Shown: positions 1-8,403, counted from the first letter of the stretch. The stretch is DNA of 64,000 nt from Streptomyces thermolilacinus SPC6 (GCF_000478605.2 NZ_ASHX02000001.1:4913001-4977000); one strand, 5' to 3'. Program-made: numbers and translations. Notes: generated by a model from the letters alone, not told the origin.

Positions 1-1198
1 GCGGGTCGTCCGCCAGCCGCACCGGCCGTACCGCCTCCTCGGCCGGGCGCCCCGGACGCACCCCGAGCGCCGCCAGGACGCCCGCCGCCTTGGCGTGGGT
101 CTCCGCGACCTCGCCGTCGGGGTCGGAGTGCCGTACCAGCGTCGCGCCGACCGGCACTCGCAGCCCGCCGTCGGCGTCGATGTCGGCGGTACGGATCAGG
201 ATGGGCGAGTCCAGCGTCTGAGCGCCGCCCTCGTCGGTGCCGAGCAGCGCCAGCGCGCCCGCGTAGTAGCCGCGCCCGCCCTCCTCGTGGCGCTCGATGA
301 CCCGGCAGGCGTTCTGGACCGGGGACCCGGTGACCGTCGCCGCGAACATCGTCTCCCGCAGCACCTCCCGCACGTCCAGCGTGGACCGCCCGCGCAGCTC
401 GTACTCGGTGTGCGCGAGGTGCGCCATCTCCTTCAGCCGGGGCCCGACGACGACGCCGCCCATGTCGCCGACGGTGCACATCATCTTCAGTTCCTCGTCG
501 ACGACCATCGACAGCTCGTCGGTCTCCTTGCGGCTGGCGAGGAAGGTCAGCAGGTCCTCCGGCGTCGGCCCGCCCGCCGGATAGCGGTACGTGCCGCTGA
601 TCGGGTTCATCACGACCGTGCCGCCCGACATCCGCACGTGCACCTCGGGGCTGGCCCCGACGAGGGTGCGCTCGCCGGTGTGGACGACGAACGTCCAGTA
701 CGCGCCCCGCTCCCCGGCGAGCAGCCGCCGGAACAGCGCCAGGGCGTCCGCCCGGCCGAAGCCCGGCACCCGCCCGTGGTAGGTGCGGCGGATCACGAAG
801 TTGGCGCCCTCGCCGTGCCCGATCTCCTCGTCCACGACCCGCCGCACCATCCGCGCGTACGCCTCGTCCGGCACGTCGAACCCGCCGTCGTCCACCCGCA
901 CGTCATGGGCGGGCAGCAGCTCCAGGGCGTCGGCGAGCGGCAGCTCGTACGTCTCGTCGGCGACCAGCACGGACAGCGGCGTCCCGTCGTCGCGGACGTC
1001 GAAGCCGCGCTCGCGCAGCTGCCGGAACGGGACGAGCGCCAGCGCGGGCCGCTCGCCGACGGGCAGGTCGGCGAGGCGTCCCACCTCGTGGACGGGGCCC
1101 GCGAGCACCTCGACCGTGTCGTGGTCGCGGCCGGGCGTGCGGCGGCGGAGCAGGGCGAACGGGGGGCCTGACGGGTCGAGCAGGGACCGGAGGTCCAT
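1..1198 (-). CDS. trpE: Anthranilate synthase, TrpE-type chorismate-binding part (3' end cut by window)
   Basis: Converts chorismate to anthranilate, the first committed step of tryptophan synthesis in the cytoplasm. About 399 residues are visible, starting MDLRSLLDPSGPPFALLRRR at an ATG whose reading frame runs off the left edge. The central and C-terminal visible part carries chorismate-binding family motifs, including PISGTYRYPAGG and FAATVTGSPVQNACRVIE. In streptomycetes this gene is usually a TrpE-TrpG fusion of roughly 600 residues; the glutaminase half would lie outside the window, so the fusion is inferred, not seen. It is preceded by a Trp-rich leader peptide and a hairpin, so attenuation control is likely. 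A phenazine-type (PhzE) role is possible but less likely given the Trp leader. Confidence 0.88.
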   Translation of the reverse strand, partial: MDLRSLLDPSGPPFALLRRRTPGRDHDTVEVLAGPVHEVGRLADLPVGERPALALVPFRQLRERGFDVRDDGTPLSVLVADETYELPLADALELLPAHDVRVDDGGFDVPDEAYARMVRRVVDEEIGHGEGANFVIRRTYHGRVPGFGRADALALFRRLLAGERGAYWTFVVHTGERTLVGASPEVHVRMSGGTVVMNPISGTYRYPAGGPTPEDLLTFLASRKETDELSMVVDEELKMMCTVGDMGGVVVGPRLKEMAHLAHTEYELRGRSTLDVREVLRETMFAATVTGSPVQNACRVIERHEEGGRGYYAGALALLGTDEGGAQTLDSPILIRTADIDADGGLRVPVGATLVRHSDPDGEVAETHAKAAGVLAALGVRPGRPAEEAVRPVRLADDP

Positions 1199-1241
1199 CG
1201 GTGGTTCCTTCCGAGGTGGAGAGGAACGGCCCCGGAAACGC

Positions 1242-1268
1242 CGAAGGCCGCCCCTCGGGCGGCCTTCG
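1242..1268 (-). terminator. trp attenuator terminator hairpin
   Basis: A perfect inverted repeat with 11-bp arms (CGAAGGCCGCC) around a short loop lies between the Trp leader peptide and the trpE start, on the strand transcribed into trpE. Its place fits the terminator of a ribosome-mediated attenuator. A pairing alternative that would act as antiterminator was not worked out, and the downstream U-tract is weak, as is usual in this G+C range. Confidence 0.72.
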
Positions 1269-1289
1269 CGTCGTGTGTGCGCGCGTCGA

Positions 1290-1346
1290 TCAGTGGGCCG
1301 CCGGATGAGCGGTCCACCACCAGTTCTGGGTCGTCGGCGCGAACAT
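1290..1346 (-). CDS. trpL: trp operon leader peptide with three consecutive Trp codons
   Basis: A small ORF of 18 codons, MFAPTTQNWWWTAHPAAH, ends about 90 bases before trpE. Three adjacent Trp codons in so short a peptide are the hallmark of ribosome stalling at low charged tRNA-Trp, and a trp attenuator of this kind is established in Streptomyces venezuelae. The ATG lies seven bases after a TAGGGT -10-like hexamer (1354-1359 on this strand) and has no clear ribosome binding site, so the leader mRNA may itself be leaderless. It acts in cis; the peptide probably has no other role. Confidence 0.9.
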   Translation of the reverse strand: MFAPTTQNWWWTAHPAAH

Positions 1347-1367
1347 GACGCCGACCCTAGCGCATCC

Positions 1368-1421
1368 GCCCGTGGCGCCGCGGTCCGTTCCGTCAGCCGG
1401 AACGGACCGCGCGCCACGGGC
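1368..1421 (-). terminator. Long terminator hairpin after the amidase gene
   Basis: A near-perfect 24-bp inverted repeat (arms 1368-1392 and 1398-1421, one bulged base, five-base loop) sits just after the amidase stop codon and before the trp leader promoter region. It should isolate the attenuated trp unit from read-through out of the amidase gene. Confidence 0.7.
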
Positions 1422-1450
1422 GGCGGGTGCCCCTCGGGGCAGGGGGAGGA

Positions 1451-4282
1451 TCAGACGAACAGGTTGTAGATCTGCCAGCCCGAGCCGATCGAGGTGCGGG
1501 TGACGAACGGCGCGGTCGTGCTGCCACGGCCCTGGTAGAACCACATGTGGCCGTTGGCGTCACGGGCGATCAGGTCCGGCTGCCCGTCCCTGTTCAGGTC
1601 GCTCGGCCCGAGCAGCGTGTTGTAGATCTGCCAGCCCTTGCCGATGGTCGTACGGGCGGCGAACGGCGCGGTCGCGCTGCCCGTGCCCTGGTACAGCCAC
1701 AGCACACCGGAGGTGTCGCGGGCGACCATGTCCGGCTTGCCGTCGCCGGTGACGTCGCCCGTGTCGGTCATGGAGTCGTAGATCTGCCAGCCCCTTCCGA
1801 TCGACGTGCGCGCCTTGAACGGGGCCGCCGGGTTCCCGGTGCCCGCGTAGAACCACAGGTAGCCGGAGCCGTCGCGGGCCACCAGGTCCGCGATGCCGTC
1901 ACCGGAGAGGTCCCGGGCGCCGCTCATCAGGTTGTAGATCTGCCAGCCCTTGCCGACGTACAGCCGCGCCTTGAACGGCGCCGACGGGTTGCCGCTGCCC
2001 TGGTAGTACCACAGGCCGCCGGAGCCGTCGCGGGCCACCGCGTCGCCCGTGCCGTCCGCGCGCAGCGCCGTCATGGACGTGATCATGTTGTACGCGCCCC
2101 AGCCGCTGCCGACCCGGTAGCGGGTGAAGAACGGCGAGGCGGCGTTGCCCGTGCCCTGGTACTGCCACAGCACGCCCGAGGCGTCGCGGGCCAGCGTGTT
2201 GTAGCGGTTCGTGCCCGGGTCGGGCGCCGTGCTGGTGACCTTCTCCACGTCGGCCGCGCTGACCCACGCGAAGCGGTGGTTGTAGCGGATCGGGTAGAAC
2301 AGGTTGCTGCCCTGGACCAGGGTCCGCGAGCCGGTGCCCGTGCCGTCGATCGTGCCGCCGTAGTAGTACGTGCCCGGCACGGCGTCCCCGGCGAGCGTGT
2401 ACGTCTGCCCGGCCGGCAGGCTGTACTTCGTCAGGTGCGCGCTGTTCTGGTCCTGCACCGGCACGCCCGTGCCCGCGTACGCCGCGTCGTCCGGGTAGCT
2501 GCGCCCGTAGACCCTGACGGTCGCGCCCGCCTTGGCCCGCACCACGGTCCCGGTGCCCACGGGCGCCGTGTACTGGCCGCCCGGGTTGTAGAACCACGCC
2601 TTCTGGCCGCCGTACCAGATGGCCGTCCAGTTGTTCTGCGCCTCGGCGACGACCCAGGTGCCGCCCGCGACGATCTTGTTGGCCCAGTTCCAGCCCTCGC
2701 TCCAGCTCTGCGCGCCCAGGTAGGGGTCGCTGATCGTGGCGGAGGAGGTGGACGGCGACGTGTACAGGTAGCCGAAGTTCGCCGGCTGGGCGGGGACCGC
2801 GCTGCCGTTGTTCGTCAGCTTCGGCTGGTTCGCCGTGGTGAACGGCGGTACGACCCGGACGAGCTGCCCGGCCTTGAGCGGGCCGCCCGCGCCGCCGGCA
2901 CCCGTGGGGGCGCCCATCAGCGACATGTAGTGGTTCCAGTCCCAGAACGGGCCCGGGTCCCAGTGCTGGGCGCGGACCTTCGTGTCCAGCACGCCGGGGA
3001 TCTCGTCGTGGCCGATGATGTGCTCACGGTCGAGCGGAATGTCGTACTTCGCCGCCAGGTGCTTCACCAGCGCCGCGGACGACTCGTACTGCGGCTCGGT
3101 GTACCAGCTGCCCTCCTTGATGGCGTAGCCCTCGTGCTCGATGCCGATCGAGTGCATGTTGAGGGTCTTGTTGCCCGCGTGCCACGCCTCGTTCTTGTTC
3201 TCCACCATCTGGGTGACCAGACCGTCGGAGGCGCGGACCATGTAGTGGGCGCTGGCGTAGGTGTTGGAGTTCTGGAAGACCGCCAGCGACCCGTCGTAGC
3301 TGCCCTCCGTGTCGTGGATGGCGATGTACCGGATGTCGTGGCCGCCCGCGGGGCGGCTGGCGATGTTGTAGTTGCCCCAGTCGTCCGGGCCGCTGTTCTG
3401 CTTGTACGCGGCCGGGCGGAAGTCGCAGTTCAGACCGGCCGGGCAGTCGGGCGTGGGGACGGCGGTCGTACTGGCCGAGGTCATCGCGAGCGGGACCTTC
3501 GACTGGACCGGCTTCACCGACGGGTCCGCGGGCAGGGACAGCTGCTGGCCGTCGTTGGTGATCCGCCGCTCGCCGGTCCTGATCGACTCGAAGACCCGCT
3601 TCGCGAACAGCTGCGCGCCCTTGCGGTCGGGCGCCTGGCTGTAGCGGGCGACGGCCGGGTACCACTTGCCCGGGTCGTCGGGCAGGGAGCCGGTGGCCTG
3701 GCGCTGGTACTCGGCGAGGAGCGCCGCGCCCGCCCGGATGCTCTGCGCCGGGTCCTCGCGCACCGCGTCGGGGGAGGCGTCGATCAGCTCGGCGGCCTCG
3801 TCCAGCGTGTGCAGCCGCGGGTCGCTCGTGTCCACCGGCTTCTTCCGGACGGACTTCAGCGCCTTCTCCGCGTCGAAGTGCTTCTCGATGTTCGGGTCGC
3901 CGCTGCGGTTCATGTGGGCGAGACGGTGATCGTCGTCCTCGCCCGCGTGGCCGTCCTCCAGGTCCTCCGGGTTCACCTGGGTCAGGCCCATGACGTTGTA
4001 CGCGCCCGTGGTGCTGGGCAGCCCGTCGTGGCTCTCCCAGCGCGTCTGCCGGTACGAGACCGCCATCAGCACGCTCTTCGGGACGTCGAACTCGCGGGCC
4101 GCCTCCTCGAACTCCGCCTGGAGCTCGGCGGCCGGCGGCACGGCCTTCGCGTCGGAGGAGCCGAGGAAGTCCGGAGACGCCACGGCGAGGGTGCCCGCGG
4201 TCATCGCGGCGGCCACCGCCGAGGCGATGCCGTATATGAGGAGTTTTCTCTTCTTGCGGTCTCTTCGGTGTCCAGCGCTCAA
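1451..4282 (-). CDS. Secreted N-acetylmuramoyl-L-alanine amidase with FG-GAP/propeller-like repeats
   Basis: 943 residues. It has a basic N-terminus and a membrane or signal segment at about 13-36. A lysozyme-like, transglycosylase-resembling region follows at about 50-230. An amidase_2/PGRP domain spans about 300-455, with zinc-ligand candidates His323 (AIHDTEG) and the later IGHDEIPG and QHWDPGP motifs. The C-terminus has about five repeats of roughly 49 residues (ARD.SG.LW.YQG.G...GWQIYN), typical of FG-GAP/VCBS propellers. It likely cleaves the peptide from muramic acid in the wall, outside the cell. The start is TTG, chosen because GGGGTGGGAC lies just upstream and the signal segment follows at once. 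It stands alone, divergent from DAHP synthase. Confidence 0.85.
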   Translation of the reverse strand: MSAGHRRDRKKRKLLIYGIASAVAAAMTAGTLAVASPDFLGSSDAKAVPPAAELQAEFEEAAREFDVPKSVLMAVSYRQTRWESHDGLPSTTGAYNVMGLTQVNPEDLEDGHAGEDDDHRLAHMNRSGDPNIEKHFDAEKALKSVRKKPVDTSDPRLHTLDEAAELIDASPDAVREDPAQSIRAGAALLAEYQRQATGSLPDDPGKWYPAVARYSQAPDRKGAQLFAKRVFESIRTGERRITNDGQQLSLPADPSVKPVQSKVPLAMTSASTTAVPTPDCPAGLNCDFRPAAYKQNSGPDDWGNYNIASRPAGGHDIRYIAIHDTEGSYDGSLAVFQNSNTYASAHYMVRASDGLVTQMVENKNEAWHAGNKTLNMHSIGIEHEGYAIKEGSWYTEPQYESSAALVKHLAAKYDIPLDREHIIGHDEIPGVLDTKVRAQHWDPGPFWDWNHYMSLMGAPTGAGGAGGPLKAGQLVRVVPPFTTANQPKLTNNGSAVPAQPANFGYLYTSPSTSSATISDPYLGAQSWSEGWNWANKIVAGGTWVVAEAQNNWTAIWYGGQKAWFYNPGGQYTAPVGTGTVVRAKAGATVRVYGRSYPDDAAYAGTGVPVQDQNSAHLTKYSLPAGQTYTLAGDAVPGTYYYGGTIDGTGTGSRTLVQGSNLFYPIRYNHRFAWVSAADVEKVTSTAPDPGTNRYNTLARDASGVLWQYQGTGNAASPFFTRYRVGSGWGAYNMITSMTALRADGTGDAVARDGSGGLWYYQGSGNPSAPFKARLYVGKGWQIYNLMSGARDLSGDGIADLVARDGSGYLWFYAGTGNPAAPFKARTSIGRGWQIYDSMTDTGDVTGDGKPDMVARDTSGVLWLYQGTGSATAPFAARTTIGKGWQIYNTLLGPSDLNRDGQPDLIARDANGHMWFYQGRGSTTAPFVTRTSIGSGWQIYNLFV

Positions 4283-4550
4283 GTCCCACCCCTGTATGAC
4301 GTTCGTTGCTGGCCAAGTTGTTCAAGCCTCAAGAGCGCGTGACGGTATCAAACCCGGGTTCGCCGCGACGCACCGGGTGCGTCGCGACGCACCTCGCCCC
4401 CGCGCCGGGGCGCCCGAGGGGCCGGCGCAGGGGCGTCCGAGGAGCCCGCGCAGGGGCGCCGGGCAGGGCCGGGACCAGGTCGTGGAGTCCGCTGTCTCAC
4501 TTTCTGATCCTGTACGTGGACATCTGCCCCGACCGCGTAATGTTGGCGAG
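4283..4550. other. Divergent intergenic region with inverted and direct repeats
   Basis: 268 bases separate the amidase (minus) and DAHP synthase (plus) starts. GCGACGCACC occurs twice (4365-4374, 4384-4393), and CGCGACGCA (4364-4372) pairs with TGCGTCGCG (4378-4386), giving an operator-like palindrome. A second G-rich stretch (4400-4470) repeats GCGCAGGGGCG. No convincing gene is seen. Confidence 0.5.
4517..4543 (+). promoter_or_regulatory. Candidate promoter of the DAHP synthase gene
   Basis: TGGACA (4517-4522) and TAATGT (4538-4543) are spaced 15 bp, a little short. The -10 ends seven bases before the GTG start, so the transcript may begin at or next to the start codon (leaderless). The only purine-rich stretch, GGCGAG, abuts the GTG, too close for a normal ribosome binding site. 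Confidence 0.45.
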
Positions 4551-5906
4551 GTGACCGTGAACGCTGACACCCACGCCGTCGCCGCCAAGGCGACCTGGCG
4601 AGACCTGCCCGCGGCGCAGCAGCCCGAGTACCCGGATGCCGAGGCTCTGCGCGATGTGATCGCCGACCTCGAGTCGTATCCGCCGCTCGTCTTCGCCGGT
4701 GAGTGCGACCAGCTGCGTGCCCGCATGGGAGCCGTCGCCCGTGGCGAGGCGTTCCTCCTCCAGGGCGGCGACTGCGCGGAGTCCTTCGACGCCGTCGGCG
4801 CCGAAGACATCCGGGCCAAGCTGAAGACCCTCCTCCAGATGGGCGCCGTGCTGACGTACGCCGCCTCCGTGCCCGTCGTGAAGGTGGGCCGGATCGCCGG
4901 CCAGTACTCGAAGCCGCGCTCCAAGCCCACCGAGACCCGCGACGGGGTGACCCTGCCGACGTACCGCGGTGACTCCGTCAACGGCTTCGCCTTCACCGAA
5001 GAGGCCCGCGTCCCGGACCCGGAGCGGCTCAAGCGGATGTACCAGGCGTCCGCCTCGACGCTGAACCTGGTCCGCGCCTTCACCACCGGCGGCTACGCCG
5101 ACCTGCGCCAGGTGCACGCCTGGAACCAGGACTTCGTGAAGTCGTCCCCGTCCGGGCAGCGCTACGAGCGGCTGGCCCGCGAGATCGACAACGCCCTCAA
5201 CTTCATGAAGGCGTGCGGCACGGACCCGGCCGAGTTCCGCACGGTCGAGTTCTTCGCCTCCCACGAGGCGCTGCTCCTCGACTACGAGACGGCGCTGACC
5301 CGCGTCGACTCGCGCACCGGCGAGCTGTACGACACGTCCGGTCACATGGTGTGGATCGGCGAGCGGACCCGGCAGCTGGACCACGCCCACATCGAGTTCG
5401 CGTCCAGGATCCGCAACCCGATCGGGATCAAGCTCGGCCCCACCACGACGGTGGACGAGGCGCTCACCTACATCGACCGCCTCGACCCCGAGCGCGAGCC
5501 CGGCCGCCTGACCTTCATCGTCCGCATGGGCGCCGACAAGGTCCGCGACAAGCTCCCCGAGCTGGTCGAGAAGGTCACCGCTTCGGGCGCGACCGTCGCC
5601 TGGGTGACCGACCCGATGCACGGCAACACCTTCGAGGCGGCGTCCGGCCACAAGACGCGCCGCTTCGACGACGTGCTGGACGAGGTCAAGGGCTTCTTCG
5701 AGGTCCACAAGGAGCTCGGCACGCACCCCGGCGGCATCCACGTCGAGCTGACCGGCGACGACGTCACCGAGTGCGTGGGCGGCGGCGACGAGATTTTCGT
5801 GGACGACCTGCACCAGCGCTACGAGACGGCGTGCGACCCGCGGCTCAACCGCAGCCAGTCGCTGGACCTGGCCTTCCTGGTGGCGGAGATGTACAGGTCC
5901 CAGTGA
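4551..5906 (+). CDS. aroH: 3-deoxy-7-phosphoheptulonate synthase, class II
   Basis: Condenses phosphoenolpyruvate and erythrose 4-phosphate to DAHP, the entry to the shikimate pathway. 451 residues, the usual length of plant-like class II enzymes. Visible family motifs are FLLQGGDCAESF (metal-binding Cys), KPRSKPTETRDGV, CGTDPAEFRTVEFFASHE, GERTRQLDHAHIEF and WVTDPMHGNT. The frame stays open far upstream (to about 3990), but the protein resembles the family only from the GTG at 4551 (VTVNADTHAV), which also fits the promoter. It lies close to trpE, so two aromatic amino-acid steps are near neighbours, separated by the amidase. A strong hairpin terminator follows. Confidence 0.95.
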   Translation: MTVNADTHAVAAKATWRDLPAAQQPEYPDAEALRDVIADLESYPPLVFAGECDQLRARMGAVARGEAFLLQGGDCAESFDAVGAEDIRAKLKTLLQMGAVLTYAASVPVVKVGRIAGQYSKPRSKPTETRDGVTLPTYRGDSVNGFAFTEEARVPDPERLKRMYQASASTLNLVRAFTTGGYADLRQVHAWNQDFVKSSPSGQRYERLAREIDNALNFMKACGTDPAEFRTVEFFASHEALLLDYETALTRVDSRTGELYDTSGHMVWIGERTRQLDHAHIEFASRIRNPIGIKLGPTTTVDEALTYIDRLDPEREPGRLTFIVRMGADKVRDKLPELVEKVTASGATVAWVTDPMHGNTFEAASGHKTRRFDDVLDEVKGFFEVHKELGTHPGGIHVELTGDDVTECVGGGDEIFVDDLHQRYETACDPRLNRSQSLDLAFLVAEMYRSQ

Positions 5907-5971
5907 TCCCGGATCACCCGACCGTGGGTTGATCTTGGCTTGAAGCGGGCTTGAAGAAGGCTGGAAAACGT

Positions 5972-6013
5972 GTGGGGCGCGGATCTGTGTGATCCGCGCC
6001 CCACCGTCGTTTT
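5972..6013 (+). terminator. Intrinsic terminator after DAHP synthase
   Basis: A perfect 14-bp stem (GTGGGGCGCGGATC paired with its complement at 5991-6004) with a five-base loop is followed by a short T-rich run (CGTTTTCC). Confidence 0.85.
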
Positions 6014-6052
6014 CCGTGGCCGCCCGGGCTTTCCCGTACCGCGCCCTATGGG

Positions 6053-6071
6053 TAAGGTTAGGTTTGCCTCA
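6053..6071 (+). promoter_or_regulatory. Iron box (DmdR/IdeR-type operator) upstream of bfd
   Basis: The 19-mer TAAGGTTAGGTTTGCCTCA agrees at 14 of 19 positions with the actinobacterial iron-box consensus TTAGGTTAGGCTAACCTAA. It lies 52 bases before the bfd start. DmdR1/IdeR regulators bind such sites with Fe2+ and repress; the inference is that bfd is switched on when iron is scarce. Confidence 0.75.
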
Positions 6072-6123
6072 CCGTCCAAGCGGGGGGGCGTCGGCCCCAC
6101 GACCTGGCAGGGAGGTGACCCGC

Positions 6124-6348
6124 GTGTACGTCTGCTCGTGCTTCGGTATCACCGAGAAGCAGGTCAAGGAACACGCGGACGCCGGTGCCTGCACCCCGCG
6201 CCAGATAGCGTCGGCCTGCAAGGCCGGTACCGACTGCGGCTCGTGCGTGCGCCGCATTCAGGCCATTCTGGGCCGGGGCGCCTGCCCCCGCCGCGAGCTG
6301 CTGGAGCAGGGCGAGCCGGCCCTGTCCGACCTGTCGGAAGCCGCGTAG
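6124..6348 (+). CDS. bfd: Bacterioferritin-associated ferredoxin, (2Fe-2S)-binding
   Basis: 74 residues. The CxC...CxxC ligand set of the BFD family is complete (C4, C6, C38, C41) in a protein of the normal Bfd size. Bfd docks on bacterioferritin and passes electrons to the haem so that stored Fe3+ is reduced and released. The GTG start follows GGAGGTGACC. Its 3' end faces that of bacterioferritin, 114 bases away, and an iron box precedes it, which supports an iron-mobilising role under iron limitation. Confidence 0.92.
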   Translation: MYVCSCFGITEKQVKEHADAGACTPRQIASACKAGTDCGSCVRRIQAILGRGACPRRELLEQGEPALSDLSEAA

Positions 6349-6462
6349 CGCGGCCGTAGGGGCGCCGCCCGCCCGTCCCGGCTCCCCGGCGGCGTGTCGG
6401 CTCTCCGCTCGCGTCTCCGCTCATCCGGCGGCGCCTCGGCTCTCCGCTTTCCGGCGCGCGCC

Positions 6463-6942
6463 TCAGCTCTCCGGCTGCTCGACCAGCGTCGCCAGATACA
6501 GCGACTCGCCGAGCTTCTGCACCAGCTCCAGCTGCGTGTCCAGGTAGTCGATGTGGTGCTCCTCGTCGGCGAGGATCGACTCGAAGATGTTGGCCGACGT
6601 GATGTCGCCCTTGTTGCGCATCACCTCGATGCCGCGCCGCAGCCGGTCGATCGCCTCGACCTCGACTTCGCGGTCCGCCTGGAACATCTCCGTCACCGTC
6701 TGGCCCACACGGACGTGGAACAGCCGCTGGTAGTTCGGCAGGCCCTCCAGGAACAGAATCCGGTCGGTGAGCACCTCGGCGTGCTTCATCTCGTCGAAGG
6801 ACTCCGCGCGGGTGTACTTCGCGAGCTTCGTCCACCCGTTGTTCTCCTGCATCTTGGCGTGCAGGAAGTACTGGTTGATCGCGGTCAGTTCGGCGGTCAG
6901 CTGCTCGTTGAGGAACTCGATGACCTCGGGGTCGCCCTGCAT
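6463..6942 (-). CDS. bfr: Bacterioferritin
   Basis: 159 residues, standard length. Iron store: a 24-mer cage with haem between subunit pairs and a diiron ferroxidase site. Ligands visible in the expected places are Glu18, Glu51, His54 and haem ligand Met52 (ESFDEMKHAE), with a second EXXH at ADEEHHIDY. The ATG follows GGAAGGAG. It is convergent with bfd, its electron-donating partner. No convincing iron box was found on its own upstream side. Confidence 0.96.
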   Translation of the reverse strand: MQGDPEVIEFLNEQLTAELTAINQYFLHAKMQENNGWTKLAKYTRAESFDEMKHAEVLTDRILFLEGLPNYQRLFHVRVGQTVTEMFQADREVEVEAIDRLRRGIEVMRNKGDITSANIFESILADEEHHIDYLDTQLELVQKLGESLYLATLVEQPES

Positions 6943-7097
6943 CGCAGAGGCTCCTTCCACGTGAGTGAAGGGGCGGGATGCGCGCATCCTCGCACCACGA
7001 GGAAGGGTCGTCCAGTAAGTCAAGGCTTAGTAGGGCTTGCCCGATTCGACCCCGGCCCCGGTCGTGACCACCCCTCCCGGTCTGTCACCATTGAGTC

Positions 7098-7730
7098 ATG
7101 GGTCAGCCGGAAAGCGCGGAACACCGGGCAGCAAGGGAGTCCACGCTTCCACCGGGACAGCGTCTGCAGCGCGGCTGGCCGGTCACCCACTACGGGCCCG
7201 TGCCCAAGTTCCGGCCCGAGCGCTGGGAGTTCCGGGTCTTCGGCGCCACGGCGGACGGCGGCAAGCACTGCTGGAGCCACGAGGGGTTCGCCGCCCTCCC
7301 GTTCTCCACCGTCGTCGCCGATCTGCACTGCGTCACGAAGTTCAGCATGGTCGGGGCCGAATGGGGGGGTGTCCCCGCGCGTACGGTGCTGGAGCTCGCG
7401 CCCCCGGCGCCCGATGTCACCCATGTGATGGTGTGGGCCGAGTACGGCTTCAGCGCCAACATGCGCCTGTCCGACTTCGCCTCCGAGCGCGCGATCTTCG
7501 CCACCCACAAGGACGGCGAGCTGCTCACCGCCGAGCACGGCTTCCCGCTCCGGCTGATCGTGCCCCACCTGTACGCCTGGAAGGGCCCGAAGTGGGTCCG
7601 CGGCGTCGAGTACATGACCGCCGACCGCCGCGGCTTCTGGGAGGAGCGCGGCTACCACAACATCGGCGACCCCTGGGCCCAACAGCGCTACTCGTACCAG
7701 GAGGAGCCGGGCGACGGCCCGGAGCTCTGA
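7098..7730 (+). CDS. Sulfite oxidase-like molybdopterin oxidoreductase
   Basis: 210 residues, a single molybdopterin-binding domain of the sulfite oxidase/YedY superfamily. The Cys in VVADLHCVTKFSM is in the position of the Mo-coordinating cysteine, and the family's GVPARTVLE and HGFPLRLIVPHLY segments are present. No Tat signal is visible, so it appears cytoplasmic. The substrate is unknown. It starts with ATG and stands alone, convergent with the DUF4396 gene. Confidence 0.82.
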   Translation: MGQPESAEHRAARESTLPPGQRLQRGWPVTHYGPVPKFRPERWEFRVFGATADGGKHCWSHEGFAALPFSTVVADLHCVTKFSMVGAEWGGVPARTVLELAPPAPDVTHVMVWAEYGFSANMRLSDFASERAIFATHKDGELLTAEHGFPLRLIVPHLYAWKGPKWVRGVEYMTADRRGFWEERGYHNIGDPWAQQRYSYQEEPGDGPEL

Positions 7731-7766
7731 CTCCCGGTACGAGCGTACGAGCGGCGGTGCTGATCG

Positions 7767-8354
7767 TCAGCCGTGGTACTGGTGCACCACCGCGTGCCCC
7801 TTGCCGCGGCCGATCATCCACTTGTTGACCGGCGTCGTCACGACGAACGCGACGGCGAACGCGAACGCCAGGGCGCCCCAGAACAGCCCGTCCGCGAGAT
7901 GCGCGTCCATCGCCCCCGGCACCAGCAGCAGCACGCCGTTGTCCACGATCTCCATGACGGTGATCGAGAGCGTGTCGGCCGCGAGCGCGACGCCGATGGC
8001 GGCCTTGAGGCCCAGCCCGGCCCGTACGACGGCCCAGAGGGTCAGCGAGTAGCCGAAGAAGAACGCCAGCACGATCGCGAGGGCCATCGTCGGCGCGTTG
8101 CCCCAGCCGAGCGCCGTGCCGATGACCATGCCGAGGACCTCGCCGATGGCACAGCCGGTGAGGCAGTGGAGGGTGGCCTTCGCCGCCATCGCCCAGCCGA
8201 CCGGGCCGCCCGGGTTGTGGTGGTGCCCCTCGTGGCCGTGGCCCTGGTCGGCCTGCTGGCCAAGGCCCTGCTGGTCGTGGCCCTGGTGGGCCGTGTGGCC
8301 GGCGTGCGGTGCGTGGCCGGCGTGGTGGCCGTGCTCGTGTGCGCTGTGGTCCAT
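7767..8354 (-). CDS. DUF4396 membrane protein with His-rich N-terminus
   Basis: 195 residues. The first 48 are packed with His and Gly (MDHSAHEHGHHAGHAPHAGH onward), a likely metal-binding tail. After this come about four membrane segments (from about 55) with a conserved-looking HCLTGCAIGE motif in the first. Function is unknown. A CsoR-type palindrome 50 bases upstream and the His/Cys content point to copper or a related metal, as inference. The ATG start is clear. Confidence 0.75.
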   Translation of the reverse strand: MDHSAHEHGHHAGHAPHAGHTAHQGHDQQGLGQQADQGHGHEGHHHNPGGPVGWAMAAKATLHCLTGCAIGEVLGMVIGTALGWGNAPTMALAIVLAFFFGYSLTLWAVVRAGLGLKAAIGVALAADTLSITVMEIVDNGVLLLVPGAMDAHLADGLFWGALAFAFAVAFVVTTPVNKWMIGRGKGHAVVHQYHG

Positions 8355-8403
8355 GGCGTGCCCCCATGCCGAGTGACGGTTCCTGCTCGATAACAGAAAC
8401 CGT

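Noticed and set aside
1427..4342. 971-codon open frame on the plus strand opposite the amidase gene
   Set aside because: Product is Val/Arg/Ala-rich without any family motif, while the opposite strand encodes a complete amidase. Such long antisense frames are normal at this G+C content.
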